Positions 8,664 to 18,047 of a stretch of DNA of 36,978 nt are shown here, piece after piece. The notes beneath the pieces are model-generated. The model was given only the letters and a program-made list of their open reading frames with translations. It was not told the origin of the DNA and did not search any database. The position numbers were made by a program, and so were the translations under genes. Origin of the DNA: an uncultured Lachnospiraceae bacterium (GTDB lineage Bacteria; Bacillota; Clostridia; Lachnospirales; Lachnospiraceae); NCBI GenBank assembly GCA_947630595.1, contig CANRIG010000027.1, positions 1 through 36,978 on the forward strand, written 5' to 3'. Position 1 is the first letter of the stretch; every line of letters starts with the position of its first letter.

Positions 8664-10160
8664 ATGTATCCATCACTGGAACAGGCAAAGGCGGCCGCCG
8701 CGTCCGGGCCCTACCGCAGGATTCCGGTCTGCCGGGAGCTGCTGGCGGACCGGTTCACCACGATCGAGGTCATGCGCACGCTGCGGGCGGTGAGCAGCCA
8801 CTGCTACCTGCTGGAGAGCGCGGAGGCGCACCAGCAGTGGGGCAGGTATTCTTTTCTCGGCTACGCGCCGACCATGGAGATCACATGCCGGGGCGGGCAG
8901 GTGAAAATCCGGCGGGGAAACGATATCTGCAGCGGCAGGGAGACGATTGCCGAAGAAATCCGCACGGACAGCCCGCAGAGCGTAATCCGGGAGGTGCTGG
9001 CGGCCAACCGCAGCCCGAAGCTCCCGGGAATGCCGCCGTTTACCGGCGGGCTGGTCGGCTACTTTGCCTACGATTACATCTGCTACAGCGAGCCGTCGCT
9101 GAAGCTCTCCGGGGAGGATCCGGACGCGTTTCAGGATGCGGATTTGATGCTGTTTGACCGGGTGATCGTGTTTGACAATTACCGGCAGAAGCTGATTCTG
9201 ATCTGCGGGGTATCGACGGAAAATCTGGAACAGTCGTATGCCGAGGCGGAGCGGAAGCTGGACGAGATGGCGGCTCTGCTGCGGGGAGGGCAGAAATACG
9301 AGTTCGGACGGCTAAAGCTGAAAGAGGAGATACAGCCCTGCTTTTCCCGGGAACGCTATACGGAAATGGTGGAAAAAGCGAAGCACTACATCCGCGAGGG
9401 CGACATTTTCCAGGTGGTGCTGTCGAACCCGATGGAAGCGCGGGCGGAGGGCAGCCTGTTTGACGCCTACCGCACGCTGCGCACGACCAACCCGTCGCCA
9501 TACATGTTTTATTTCACGAGCGACGACATCGAGCTGGTGGGCGCGTCGCCGGAGACGCTGGTCAAGCTGGAGGAGGGAACGCTGCACACATTTCCGCTGG
9601 CGGGAACGCGGCCGCGCGGCAAAACGGACGAGGAGGACCGGCGGCTGGAGCGGGAACTGCTGGCGGACGAGAAGGAGCTGGCGGAGCATAACATGCTGGT
9701 GGACCTGGGGCGCAACGACATCGGAAAAATCAGCGAGATCGGCAGCGTGTTTGTGGAAAAGTATCTCACGATCGAGCGCTATTCCCACGTGATGCACATC
9801 GGTTCGACGGTAGCAGGAACGATCCGGAAGGACCGGGACGCGGTGGACGCGGTGGACGCCATTTTGCCGGCCGGCACGCTTTCGGGCGCGCCGAAGCTGC
9901 GGGCCTGCCAGATCATAGACGAGCTCGAGGGCCGGAAGCGCGGCGTCTACGGAGGCGCCATCGGTTATCTGGATTTTGCGGGCAATCTGGACACCTGCAT
10001 CGCCATCCGTCTGGCGTTCAAGAAAAACGGGCGCGTGACCATCCGCTCCGGCGCGGGCATTGTGGCCGACAGCGTGCCGGAACGGGAATTTGAGGAGTGC
10101 CGCAACAAGGCGCGGGCGGTGGTTGACGCGGTCCGGCAGGCAGAGGAGGGAGTCGAATGA
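8664..10160 (+). CDS. trpE: Anthranilate synthase component I
   Basis: A 498-residue protein that makes anthranilate from chorismate, using ammonia supplied by TrpG. The ATG at 8664 is chosen because AAGGAGG sits 6 nt upstream; an upstream in-frame extension would run into the T-box. The N-terminal domain carries the tryptophan feedback-binding motif LLES (49-52) followed by YSFLGYAPT. The C-terminal chorismate-utilising domain shows DIFQVVLS, a GASPETLVKL segment, PLAGTRPRG, the ELAEHNMLVDLGRNDIG block, AGTLSGAPK and the terminal RSGAGIVADS. Length is usual for the family. The stop codon overlaps the trpG start (ATGA), so the two subunits are translationally coupled. The LLES motif separates it from PabB-only enzymes. 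Confidence 0.97.
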   Translation: MYPSLEQAKAAAASGPYRRIPVCRELLADRFTTIEVMRTLRAVSSHCYLLESAEAHQQWGRYSFLGYAPTMEITCRGGQVKIRRGNDICSGRETIAEEIRTDSPQSVIREVLAANRSPKLPGMPPFTGGLVGYFAYDYICYSEPSLKLSGEDPDAFQDADLMLFDRVIVFDNYRQKLILICGVSTENLEQSYAEAERKLDEMAALLRGGQKYEFGRLKLKEEIQPCFSRERYTEMVEKAKHYIREGDIFQVVLSNPMEARAEGSLFDAYRTLRTTNPSPYMFYFTSDDIELVGASPETLVKLEEGTLHTFPLAGTRPRGKTDEEDRRLERELLADEKELAEHNMLVDLGRNDIGKISEIGSVFVEKYLTIERYSHVMHIGSTVAGTIRKDRDAVDAVDAILPAGTLSGAPKLRACQIIDELEGRKRGVYGGAIGYLDFAGNLDTCIAIRLAFKKNGRVTIRSGAGIVADSVPEREFEECRNKARAVVDAVRQAEEGVE

Positions 10161-10735
10161 TACTGCTGATTGACAATTATGACAGCTTTTCCTACAACCT
10201 GTTTCAGCTTGCGGGAACGGTGCGGCCGGACATTCAGGTCATCCGCAACGACGCGTACACGGCGGAGGAGATCGCGGCCATGGAGCCGGAGGCGCTGATC
10301 ATTTCGCCGGGGCCGGGGCGGCCGGCCGACGCCGGCGTCTGCATTGAGGTCATCCGCAGGCTGGCCGGCAAAGTGCCGATCCTGGGCGTGTGCCTCGGGC
10401 ATCAGGCGATCTGCGAGGCCTTCGGGGCCACGGTTTCCTACGCGAAGGAGCTGATGCACGGGAAACAGTCGCAGATGCTCATATCGGAGGACAGCCTGCT
10501 GTTTCGGGGCCTGAGCAGCCCGGTGCCGGCGGCCCGCTACCATTCGCTGGCGGTGCTGGAGGACACGCTGCCGCCGGAGCTTAAGGTGACGGCGCGCGCC
10601 GACGACGGGGAGGTGATGGCCGTCGAACACACGGAATATCCGGTTTACGGATTGCAGTTTCATCCGGAGTCAGTGATGACGCCGGACGGGCTTCAGATTA
10701 TAAAAAATTTTATGGAGGGAATACATCATGATTAA
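10157..10735 (+). CDS. trpG: Anthranilate synthase component II (glutamine amidotransferase)
   Basis: A 192-residue class I glutamine amidotransferase. It begins [14 protein letters not shown] and has the oxyanion segment [11 protein letters not shown], the nucleophile Cys79 in GVCLGHQ, and the His169/Glu171 pair in LQFHPES. It hydrolyses glutamine and passes ammonia to TrpE. Such subunits can be shared with PabB, but its 4-bp overlap with trpE and 8-bp overlap with trpD put it in tryptophan synthesis. It is a separate gene here, not fused to trpE or trpD as in some bacteria. Confidence 0.96.
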   Translation: MILLIDNYDSFSYNLFQLAGTVRPDIQVIRNDAYTAEEIAAMEPEALIISPGPGRPADAGVCIEVIRRLAGKVPILGVCLGHQAICEAFGATVSYAKELMHGKQSQMLISEDSLLFRGLSSPVPAARYHSLAVLEDTLPPELKVTARADDGEVMAVEHTEYPVYGLQFHPESVMTPDGLQIIKNFMEGIHHD

Positions 10736-11738
10736 AGAAGCAATTATCAAACTTTCCAAAAAGGAAGACCTGACCTATCAGGAGGCGGAAGCGGTTATGA
10801 ACGAAATCATGAGCGGGGAGGCGACGGCGGTTCAGATGTCCGCTTACCTCACGGCTCTGTCGCTGAAGGGCGAGACGATCGACGAGATCACGGCATCCGC
10901 GGCGGGAATGCGCGCGCACTGCATCAAGCTGCTGCATGAGCAGGATGTGCTCGAGATCGTGGGCACGGGCGGCGACGGTTCCAACTCTTTCAATATTTCG
11001 ACGACGGCGGCGATGGTGATCGCGTCCGCGGGCGTGCCGGTGGCAAAGCACGGCAACCGCGCGGCTTCTTCCAAGAGCGGCGCCGCCGACGTGCTGGAGG
11101 CGCTCGGCGTAAAGATCACGATTCCGCCGGAAAAGAGCACGGAGCTGCTCTCAAAGCTCAATATCTGCTTCCTGTTTGCGCAGAATTATCATATTGCCAT
11201 GAAGTATGTGGCTCCGATTCGCAAGGAGCTGGGCATCCGCACGGTATTTAATATCCTGGGGCCGCTCTCCAACCCGGCGGGCGCGAACATGGAGCTGATG
11301 GGCGTTTACGATGAGGCGCTGGTGGAGCCGCTGGCGCAGGTGATGATGAACCTCGGCGTAACCCGCGGCATGGTGGTGTTCGGGCAGGATAAGCTGGATG
11401 AAATTTCCATGAGCGCGCCAACTTCGGTCTGCGAAATCCGCGACGGAAAGCTTTCTTCCTATACGATTGAGCCGGAGCAGTTTGGATACCAGAAATGCGG
11501 CAAGGACGAGCTCAGGGGCGGAACGCCGCAGGAGAACGCGGAGATCACGAAGGCGATTCTCTCCGGCGCAGACCAGGGCCCGAAGCGCCAGGCTGTCTGC
11601 ATGAACGCGGGCGCGGCCCTGTACATCGCCGGCAAGGCGGAGACGATCGCCGCGGGCGTAGCGCTCGCCGAGCAGCAGATCGACAGCGGCGCGGCGCTGG
11701 CGGTGCTGGATGCCTTTGTAAAAGAGAGCAATCAGTAA
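10728..11738 (+). CDS. trpD: Anthranilate phosphoribosyltransferase
   Basis: A 336-residue enzyme that joins anthranilate to PRPP. An N-terminal helical domain is followed by the PRPP-binding [14 protein letters not shown] motif (79-92), then [21 protein letters not shown] and the [13 protein letters not shown] segment, all typical of TrpD. A GGAGG site precedes the ATG, which lies inside the last codons of trpG. Length is normal and no fusion is seen. Confidence 0.97.
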   Translation: MIKEAIIKLSKKEDLTYQEAEAVMNEIMSGEATAVQMSAYLTALSLKGETIDEITASAAGMRAHCIKLLHEQDVLEIVGTGGDGSNSFNISTTAAMVIASAGVPVAKHGNRAASSKSGAADVLEALGVKITIPPEKSTELLSKLNICFLFAQNYHIAMKYVAPIRKELGIRTVFNILGPLSNPAGANMELMGVYDEALVEPLAQVMMNLGVTRGMVVFGQDKLDEISMSAPTSVCEIRDGKLSSYTIEPEQFGYQKCGKDELRGGTPQENAEITKAILSGADQGPKRQAVCMNAGAALYIAGKAETIAAGVALAEQQIDSGAALAVLDAFVKESNQ

Positions 11739-11749
11739 AGGATGCGGTT

Positions 11750-12610
11750 ATGAATATTTTAAATGAAATTGCGGAAAAAACGGCGGAGCGGATTGCGCGG
11801 GAGAAATGGCAGCGCCCGCTGGAGCAGGTGCGCCGGGAGGCGGAGGAACTGCTGCAGTGGCAGACCGCCTGCGAGGCCCGGGAAACGCTGCGAAAGCAGG
11901 CCGGAAGCGAAGGCGGGGAAGCGCAGACCGATCTGCTGCCAGTGTTCGCTTTCGAGCGGGCGCTGGCGGAGGACGGCATCTCCTTTATCTGCGAGGTGAA
12001 AAAGGCTTCCCCGTCCAAGGGGCTGATCGCGGCGGAATTTCCGTATCTGGACATCGCCCGGGATTATGAGCGGGCGGGCGCCTCGGCGATTTCCTGCCTG
12101 ACGGAGCCGTTTTATTTCCAGGGACAGGACCGCTACCTGCAGGAAATTGCGCAGACGGTGCGGATTCCGGTGCTGCGCAAGGATTTCACGGTGGACGAAT
12201 ATATGGTTTACCAGGCCAAGGCGCTGGGGGCCGGGGCGGTGCTGCTGATCTGCGCGATTCTGGACGACGCCCGGCTGCGCGCCTACGGTCAGCTGGCGCG
12301 GGAGCTGGGTCTGTCGGCGCTGGTGGAAGCCCATTCTGAGGAGGAAGTGGAGCGTGCGCTGCGCGCGGGCGCGCGGATCGTCGGCGTCAACAACCGCGAC
12401 CTGCGGACATTTGAGGTGGACCTTGACAACAGCCTGCGGCTGCGGAAGCTGGTACCGCCGGAGGTGCTTTTTGTATCAGAGAGCGGCATCCGCACGGCGC
12501 AGGATATCCGCAGGCTGCGGGAGAACGGCACGGACGCGGTATTGATCGGCGAGACCCTGATGCGCTCAGGCGAAAAGGGAGCGCTGCTGCGGGAGTGGAA
12601 GACCGTGTGA
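11750..12610 (+). CDS. trpC: Indole-3-glycerol-phosphate synthase
   Basis: A 286-residue TIM-barrel enzyme that cyclises CdRP to indole-3-glycerol phosphate. Catalytic residues are visible: Glu82/Lys84 in CEVKKASPSKG, Lys144 in VLRKDF, Glu193 in LVEAH, Asn214 in GVNNRDL and the FVSESGI segment (Ser243-Glu244). The ATG at 11750, 12 nt after the trpD stop with AAAGGA upstream, fits the family start; the frame is open further upstream inside trpD, but that part has no family similarity. The segment between the N-terminal helix and the barrel (residues 35-65) is longer and more charged than in minimal TrpC proteins. Confidence 0.96.
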   Translation: MNILNEIAEKTAERIAREKWQRPLEQVRREAEELLQWQTACEARETLRKQAGSEGGEAQTDLLPVFAFERALAEDGISFICEVKKASPSKGLIAAEFPYLDIARDYERAGASAISCLTEPFYFQGQDRYLQEIAQTVRIPVLRKDFTVDEYMVYQAKALGAGAVLLICAILDDARLRAYGQLARELGLSALVEAHSEEEVERALRAGARIVGVNNRDLRTFEVDLDNSLRLRKLVPPEVLFVSESGIRTAQDIRRLRENGTDAVLIGETLMRSGEKGALLREWKTV

Positions 12611-12676
12611 AACCCGTTTGAAACCTGAAACATCGGGTGAAAAGGGAGCGTGAACCCGAAACATGGAGTGCGGAAA

Positions 12677-13360
12677 ATGGAAATGGAACGAGAAATGGGA
12701 AAACAGATGAAAACGCAGGAAACCGTCCCAGAAAAGGAGCCGGTAAAAATCAAAATCTGCGGGTTGACCTGCCTGCGGGATGTTGAGTGCGTCAACGAGG
12801 CAAAGCCGGATTTCTGCGGTTTTGTCATCAACGTGCCGGGCCGGAGGCGCAGCATTTCCGTGGAGCAGCTGCGGACGCTGGTGCGGGCGCTGTCGTCGGA
12901 GATTGTGCCGGTGGGCGTGTTTCTTGACGCGCCGGTCGCGATGGTGAAGGAAGTGCTGGCGGAAGGGCTGGTGCGGACGGCGCAGCTGCACGGCAGGGAA
13001 GACGAGGCGTACATCCGGGAGCTGAAAGCGCAGGGCGATTACACCATCATCAAGGCGTTTCGCGAGGACACGCTGCAGAACGCGCAGGGAAGCGGCGCGG
13101 ATTATGTGCTGCTCGACCACGCCGGCGGCGGAACGGGCGAGACCTTTGACTGGGCGCTGGCGAAGCAGGTCAAAAGGCCGTTTTTCCTGGCGGGCGGCAT
13201 CGGGCCGGACAATCTGGCGGAGGCGCTGGCGGTTGTGCGGCCGTGGGCGGTGGACATGAGCACGAAGGTGGAGACCGACGGGCACAAGGACCGGGAGAAA
13301 ATCCTGGCGGCGGTGCGGGCGGTGCGCGCATATAATGCGGACGGCTGTGCGGCGCTGTGA
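12677..13360 (+). CDS. trpF: Phosphoribosylanthranilate isomerase
   Basis: A 227-residue TIM-barrel enzyme catalysing the Amadori rearrangement of PRA to CdRP. Key features are IKICGLT with the catalytic Cys (residue 28), AQLHG, the catalytic Asp in VLLDHAGGGTGETFDW, and the phosphate-binding FLAGGIGPDN. The start is uncertain. I prefer ATG 12677 because GGAG lies 8 nt upstream; a GTG at 12650 would add nine residues but has poor spacing. Either way there is a Met/Glu/Lys-rich N-terminal extension of about 20 residues before the family core. trpC and trpF are separate genes here, not fused as in E. coli. Confidence 0.93.
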   Translation: MEMEREMGKQMKTQETVPEKEPVKIKICGLTCLRDVECVNEAKPDFCGFVINVPGRRRSISVEQLRTLVRALSSEIVPVGVFLDAPVAMVKEVLAEGLVRTAQLHGREDEAYIRELKAQGDYTIIKAFREDTLQNAQGSGADYVLLDHAGGGTGETFDWALAKQVKRPFFLAGGIGPDNLAEALAVVRPWAVDMSTKVETDGHKDREKILAAVRAVRAYNADGCAAL

Positions 13361-13389
13361 GGAATGCGGCATTTTATATCATATGGGCT

Positions 13390-13442
13390 GCCGGCATTTG
13401 TGTGCCGGCGGCGGCAAATATATGACCCCGGCGGCGCCGGGG
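13390..13442 (+). other. Two tandem hairpins between trpF and trpB
   Basis: The 96-bp trpF-trpB gap contains two perfect 7-bp stems: GCCGGCA/TGCCGGC (13390-13396 with 13403-13409, 6-nt loop) and CCCCGGC/GCCGGGG (13426-13432 with 13436-13442, 3-nt loop). The second ends just before the AGGAGG of trpB. Neither has a T-run, so they are not terminators; they may block 3' decay or tune trpB translation. Confidence 0.6.
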
Positions 13443-13456
13443 AACAGGAGGAAATC

Positions 13457-14638
13457 ATGAACGGAAGATTTGGAATACACGGCGGGCAGTACATTCCGGA
13501 AACGCTGATGAACGCGGTGCTGGAGCTGGAGGAGGCGTACAACCGCTATAAGGACGATCCGGATTTTAACCGCGAGCTGACCGCGCTGCTGAACGACTAC
13601 GCGGGCAGGCCGTCGCGCCTGTATTTTGCGCGGCGGATGACGGAAGATCTGGGCGGCGCGAAAATTTATCTGAAGCGCGAGGACCTGAACCACACGGGCG
13701 CGCACAAGATCAACAACGTGCTGGGGCAGGTGCTGCTGGCGAAGCGCATGGGCAAGACGCGCGTGATCGCGGAGACGGGCGCGGGCCAGCACGGCGTGGC
13801 GACGGCGACGGCGGCGGCCCTGATGGACATGGAGTGCGAGGTGTTCATGGGCGAGGAGGACACGAAGCGGCAGGCGCTGAACGTGTACCGCATGCGGCTG
13901 CTGGGCGCGCAGGTGCACCCGGTGAGCACGGGCACGGGGACTTTGAAGGACGCGGTCTCCGAGACCATGCGCGAGTGGACGAAGCGGATCGACGACACCC
14001 ACTATGTGCTGGGCTCGGTCATGGGGCCGCACCCGTTCCCCACGATTGTGCGCGATTTCCAGAGTGTGATATCGAAGGAAATCAAGGAGCAGCTTCTGGA
14101 GCGTGAGGGAAAGCTCCCGGATGCCGTGCTGGCCTGCGTCGGCGGCGGCTCCAATGCGATCGGCGCCTTTTATCATTTTATCGAGGACGAACAGGTGCGT
14201 CTGATCGGCTGCGAGGCGGCCGGGCGCGGCGTCAACACGGCGGAGACGGCGGCTACCATCGCCACCGGCAGGCTTGGCATTTTCCACGGCATGAAATCGT
14301 ATTTCTGCCAGGATGAATACGGGCAGATCGCGCCGGTGTACTCGATTTCGGCGGGCCTCGACTATCCGGGCATCGGGCCGGAGCACGCCTACCTCTACGA
14401 TAAAGGCCGTGCGGAGTACGTGCCGGTGACGGACGACGAGGCCGTGGAGGCGTTCGAGTATCTGTCGAAGCTGGAGGGCATCATTCCGGCGATCGAGAGC
14501 GCGCACGCGGTGGCGCACGCGCGGAAGCTGGCGCCGGCCATGTCGAAGGATCAGATCATCGTCATCAATATCTCCGGGCGCGGGGACAAGGACTGTGCGG
14601 CAATCGCACGCTACAGAGGGGAGGATATCCATGAATAG
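13457..14638 (+). CDS. trpB: Tryptophan synthase beta subunit
   Basis: A 393-residue PLP enzyme that joins indole and serine. It starts [17 protein letters not shown] after AGGAGG; upstream in-frame codons lie in the hairpin region and are not part of the protein. The PLP lysine is Lys84 in HTGAHKINN, the catalytic Glu is Glu106 in AETGAGQHG, and the phosphate-binding GGGSNAIG follows. Length and motifs are those of the canonical TrpB1 partner of TrpA, in line with the 8-bp overlap with trpA. Confidence 0.98.
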   Translation: MNGRFGIHGGQYIPETLMNAVLELEEAYNRYKDDPDFNRELTALLNDYAGRPSRLYFARRMTEDLGGAKIYLKREDLNHTGAHKINNVLGQVLLAKRMGKTRVIAETGAGQHGVATATAAALMDMECEVFMGEEDTKRQALNVYRMRLLGAQVHPVSTGTGTLKDAVSETMREWTKRIDDTHYVLGSVMGPHPFPTIVRDFQSVISKEIKEQLLEREGKLPDAVLACVGGGSNAIGAFYHFIEDEQVRLIGCEAAGRGVNTAETAATIATGRLGIFHGMKSYFCQDEYGQIAPVYSISAGLDYPGIGPEHAYLYDKGRAEYVPVTDDEAVEAFEYLSKLEGIIPAIESAHAVAHARKLAPAMSKDQIIVINISGRGDKDCAAIARYRGEDIHE

Positions 14639-15419
14639 GATACACAGGGCATTTGAGCACGGGAAAGCGTTTATTCCCTTTATCACCTGCGGCGACCCGT
14701 CGCTGGAGATCACGGAGCAGCTGGTCTGCGAGATGGAAAAGGCGGGCGCCGACCTGATCGAGCTTGGCATCCCGTTTTCCGACCCGACCGCCGAGGGGCC
14801 GGTGATTCAGGAGGCCAACCTGCGGGCGCTGACGGGCGGCGTCACGACCGACAAGATTTTTGAGATGGTGCGCCGGCTTCGCCGCAAAACCGACATCCCC
14901 CTGGTGTTTATGACCTACGCGAACGTGGTCTTTTCCTACGGGACGGAGCGCTTCGTGCAGACCGCGGCGGAAATCGGCATGGACGGCCTCATCCTCCCGG
15001 ACGTGCCGTTCGAGGAAAAAGAGGAATTTGACGACATCTGCGCGCGGCACGGCATGTCGCTGATCTCCCTGATCGCGCCCACCTCGCACCAGCGGATCGC
15101 CAGGATTGCGGAGAAAGCGGAGGGCTTTATCTACTGCGTTTCCTCCCTGGGCGTCACCGGCGTGCGCAGCGAGATCACGACCGATATCGGCGCGATGGTG
15201 CGGCTGGTCAAGGAAAACAGCGACATCCCGTGCGCCATCGGCTTCGGCATCTCCACGCCGGACCAGGCCAGGGCCATGGCGCGCCACGCCGACGGCGTGA
15301 TCGTCGGTTCCGCCATTGTGAAAATCTGCAAGGAATACGGGGAAAACTGCGTGCCGCATGTCGTGGAATATGTGCGGAGCATGAAAGAGGCGGCGGTTTC
15401 CGCGTCAGAAAGCGTATAA
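14631..15419 (+). CDS. trpA: Tryptophan synthase alpha subunit
   Basis: A 262-residue TIM barrel that cleaves indole-3-glycerol phosphate and channels indole to TrpB. ATG 14631 has GAGGGGAGGA upstream and overlaps the trpB stop by 8 bp. Motifs: [11 protein letters not shown] at the N-terminus, catalytic Glu44 in [17 protein letters not shown], and the phosphate loop around [10 protein letters not shown]. The second catalytic acid, Asp60 in enteric TrpA (ADGP), is Glu55 here (AEGP). I believe this substitution also occurs in other clostridial TrpA proteins. This is the last gene of the trp operon. Confidence 0.97.
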   Translation: MNRIHRAFEHGKAFIPFITCGDPSLEITEQLVCEMEKAGADLIELGIPFSDPTAEGPVIQEANLRALTGGVTTDKIFEMVRRLRRKTDIPLVFMTYANVVFSYGTERFVQTAAEIGMDGLILPDVPFEEKEEFDDICARHGMSLISLIAPTSHQRIARIAEKAEGFIYCVSSLGVTGVRSEITTDIGAMVRLVKENSDIPCAIGFGISTPDQARAMARHADGVIVGSAIVKICKEYGENCVPHVVEYVRSMKEAAVSASESV

Positions 15420-15425
15420 AAATCA

Positions 15426-15450
15426 GGGCTGCTGAGGCAGCCCTTTTATT
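15426..15450 (+). terminator. trp operon terminator
   Basis: GGGCTGC (15426-15432), a TGAG loop and GCAGCCC (15437-15443) form a perfect 7-bp stem followed by TTTTATT, just 6 nt after the trpA stop codon. Confidence 0.93.
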
Positions 15451-15483
15451 ATAGCGTGAAACGCCCTCTCCCGGCAAATCTTC

Positions 15484-15512
15484 TTGACATCCATGCGAAA
15501 AACCGGCACAAT
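15484..15512 (+). promoter_or_regulatory. Promoter of the ATPase/purine gene cluster
   Basis: TTGACA at 15484-15489 is followed after 17 bp by CACAAT at 15507-15512. It lies directly behind the trp terminator and about 40 bp ahead of the ATPase ribosome binding site. The -10 element is a partial match. Confidence 0.6.
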
Positions 15513-15559
15513 AGATATTGCATTTTAGGGCGCAGGCCCGAAAGGGGAAGTTGACGGCA

Positions 15560-17221
15560 ATGAAGACGCAGCAGGAGCTGAAAAAACAACTGTTTCAGAT
15601 TGACCACAAGGGGTACAAGGCGTACAAGGCGCTGGAGGGCGAATACGACTTCGGCGCTTACCGCCTCTGCATCGACCATGTGCAGGGAGACCCCTTTGCC
15701 ACGCCCTCGCGCGTGCGCATCGTTTACCGCAATCAGGGCAACATTGCGCCGCAGTATTTCGCGGGGAAGCACCGGCAGACCGCGGTGGAGGATTACCTGC
15801 TGCGCCGCCTGCACCGGAATCTGCGCAGCTGCGGCGGCGGAGAGCGCAGGGGCTCCGGCAAGAGCGGGCTGGTGACGGCCTGCCGGGCGGGACAGGAGAT
15901 TCTGGAGCGGACGGCCATGCACATCACGGGCGAGTCGATCGAAGCCCGGATTGAGGTGGGCTTCCCGGCGTACGGGCGCACGATCGCGGCCGGAGAGCTG
16001 GCGGAGATTCTGTTTGAGCTGCTGCCGGAGGTGGCGGAGCGGACGTTCCGCATGCAGCGGACCATGCAGCGGGAGCTGGAGGAGACGGTGCAGCTGGCGG
16101 ACGACCAGGATTACATCCGCCGGGAGCTGGAGCCGGGAGGGCTGGTCGCCTTTGTGGCGGACGGCGCGGTGCTCCCGCGCGAGAGCGGCGTCTCGCAGAG
16201 GCCGCTGGCGCAGGCGGTGGCGTTTCGCAGCCCGGACAGCCTGGCGGTGACGATGCAGCTTCCGCACCGCGGCGCGCTGCGGGGCATGGGCGTCCGCAAA
16301 GGCGTGACCGTGATCGCGGGCGGCGGATTCCACGGCAAGTCCACGCTGCTCAAGGCGCTGGAGCGCGGCGTTTACAACCACATTGCCGGGGACGGCCGGG
16401 AGTTTGTGATCACGGACCGCAGCGCGTTCAAGCTGCGCGCGGAGGAAGGCCGCTGCATCCACGCCACGGACATTTCGATGTTCATCAACCGCCTGCCGAC
16501 GGGAGCGGATACGACCCGCTTTTCGACGGAAAATGCGAGCGGCAGCACGTCCCAGTCCGCCAATGCGGTGGAGGCCCTGGCCTGCGGCAGCCGCGTGCTG
16601 CTGATCGACGAGGACACCGCAGCCACGAACTTCATGGTCCGCGACGGGCGGATGGCGCAGCTTGTGTCGGACGAGAAGGAGCCGATTACCCCGTTCATCC
16701 GCAAAATCCGCAGCCTGTACCGCGACCTCGGCGTCTCGACGGTGCTGGTGGCGGGAAGCTCCGGGGATTATCTCGCGGCGGCGGACGTGGTGCTGCAGAT
16801 GGACTGCTACCGGGCTCTGGATGTGACGGAGCGGGCGCGTCAGATCGCCGGGCCGCTCCCGGAAGAACAGGCCAGGGCGCAGGCCTGGGTGAAAAAGCCG
16901 GTGCGGCGGGCGCAGATTGAAAAGGCGCGCACGCACGGCTGGGACACGCTGAGCCTCGACCGCACGGAGATCGACCTGCGCTATCTGGAGCAGATCGTCG
17001 ACGAGAGCCAGACGGCGGCTCTGGCCTACCTCATGCAGTACGTGCTCGGGCGGCTGGCGGACGGGAAAAAGACGGCCGATATGCTGGCGCACGAGGCCGC
17101 GCAGAAGCTGGCGCGCGAGGGAATCCTGTCGGTGACGCCGAAGCATTACGGCGCCGGGCCGGCGGCGGAGGTGCGTGAGCAGGAGATTCTGGCCTGCCTG
17201 GCGCGTTACCGGCTGCTGTAA
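15560..17221 (+). CDS. ABC-class ATPase domain protein (predicted ATPase)
   Basis: A 553-residue soluble protein of the ABC_ATPase (PF09818/COG3044) family. ATG 15560 follows AAAGGGGAAG and matches the usual family start. Residues 1-240 form the family-specific N-terminal region, including a Gly/Arg-rich loop near 90-102. Walker A is GGGFHGKST (254-262), the ABC signature-like segment is ENASGSTSQS (about 324-333), and Walker B is RVLLIDED (345-352). There are no transmembrane segments and no partner permease. The family is widespread but its cellular role is not known to me; a nucleic-acid or translation-linked role has been guessed from its chromosome-associated relatives. It may be co-transcribed with the two purine genes that follow. 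Confidence 0.9.
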   Translation: MKTQQELKKQLFQIDHKGYKAYKALEGEYDFGAYRLCIDHVQGDPFATPSRVRIVYRNQGNIAPQYFAGKHRQTAVEDYLLRRLHRNLRSCGGGERRGSGKSGLVTACRAGQEILERTAMHITGESIEARIEVGFPAYGRTIAAGELAEILFELLPEVAERTFRMQRTMQRELEETVQLADDQDYIRRELEPGGLVAFVADGAVLPRESGVSQRPLAQAVAFRSPDSLAVTMQLPHRGALRGMGVRKGVTVIAGGGFHGKSTLLKALERGVYNHIAGDGREFVITDRSAFKLRAEEGRCIHATDISMFINRLPTGADTTRFSTENASGSTSQSANAVEALACGSRVLLIDEDTAATNFMVRDGRMAQLVSDEKEPITPFIRKIRSLYRDLGVSTVLVAGSSGDYLAAADVVLQMDCYRALDVTERARQIAGPLPEEQARAQAWVKKPVRRAQIEKARTHGWDTLSLDRTEIDLRYLEQIVDESQTAALAYLMQYVLGRLADGKKTADMLAHEAAQKLAREGILSVTPKHYGAGPAAEVREQEILACLARYRLL

Positions 17222-17258
17222 AGGAACAGACAACCAACACGAAAAGGAGAACAGGCAT

Positions 17259-17975
17259 ATGCAGATGATTTCTTTGGAAAAGGAACTGAGAGAGAACAGC
17301 TATCCGGGCCGCGGAATTATCATCGGCCGCTCGGCGGACGGGACGAAAGCGGCGGCGGCTTACTTTATCATGGGACGCAGCGAGAACAGCCGCAACCGCA
17401 TCTTTGTGGAGGACGGCGAGGGCATCCGCACGCAGGCCTTTGACCCCTCGAAGCTGACCGACCCCAGCCTGATTATTTATGCACCGGTGCGTGTGCTCGG
17501 CAACAAGACCATCGTCACCAACGGCGACCAGACCGACACCATTTACGAGGGCATGGATCATCAGCTGACGTTTGAACAGTCGCTGCGCAGCCGGGAGTTT
17601 GAGCCGGACGGCCCCAACTATACCCCGCGCATCTCCGGCATTCTGCATCTGGAGGGCGGGAAATACAGCTACGCGATGTCCATCTTAAAGAGCAATAACG
17701 GCAATCCGGCCGCCTGCAACCGCTACACGTTCGCCTACGAAAACTGCGTGGCCGGCGAGGGGCGTTTCATCCATACCTATCAGTGCGACGGCAATCCGCT
17801 GCCGAGCTTTGAGGGGGAGCCGAAGCTGGTGGCGATCCCGGACAGCATGGAGGAGCTTGCGTCCCTGCTGTGGGAGAATCTGAACGGGGACAACAAGGTG
17901 TCGCTGTTTGTGCGCTACATCGACATTGCGACGGGCGCGTACGAGACAAAAATCATCAACAAAAACCAGAAATAA
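17259..17975 (+). CDS. IMP cyclohydrolase, PurO-like
   Basis: A 238-residue protein of the IMP_cyclohyd (PurO) type, which closes FAICAR to IMP in the last step of purine synthesis. It starts at ATG 17259 behind AAAAGGAG. Visible family features are the N-terminal NSYPGRGIIIGRS, the YFIMGRSENSRNR motif, and the N-T-I-Y-type core around PNYTPRISG. This fold is best known from archaea, where it replaces the cyclohydrolase half of PurH; several clostridia also have it. The next gene encodes the matching transformylase, so the pair does the job of bifunctional PurH. The last codons and stop form the first unit of a 13-bp tandem repeat. Confidence 0.9.
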   Translation: MQMISLEKELRENSYPGRGIIIGRSADGTKAAAAYFIMGRSENSRNRIFVEDGEGIRTQAFDPSKLTDPSLIIYAPVRVLGNKTIVTNGDQTDTIYEGMDHQLTFEQSLRSREFEPDGPNYTPRISGILHLEGGKYSYAMSILKSNNGNPAACNRYTFAYENCVAGEGRFIHTYQCDGNPLPSFEGEPKLVAIPDSMEELASLLWENLNGDNKVSLFVRYIDIATGAYETKIINKNQK

Positions 17976-18008
17976 AAACCAGAAATAAAAACCAGAAATA
18001 AAAACCGG
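17961..18008 (+). repeat. 13-bp tandem repeat spanning the cyclohydrolase stop codon
   Basis: The unit AAAAACCAGAAAT occurs three times perfectly (17961-17973, 17974-17986, 17987-17999) and once degenerately (from 18000). The first copy encodes the C-terminal residues of the cyclohydrolase and the T of its stop codon. Extra copies look like slippage duplication into the spacer before the next gene. Confidence 0.85.
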
Positions 18009-18047
18009 TAAGGAATCTTTGCAGACAACGAAAGGAGCAGGGTGTTT

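Noticed and set aside
11495-11749. Upstream extension of TrpC into trpD
   Set aside because: The added residues are an Arg/Gly-rich out-of-frame reading of trpD; the family start is at 11750.
15449-17233. Long open frame antisense to the ABC-class ATPase (594 codons)
   Set aside because: High GC leaves antisense frames open; the product is Arg/His/Leu-rich without motifs, while the plus strand has a clear ATPase. The same holds for the long antisense frames over trpB, ulaG, ulaA and ftsH.
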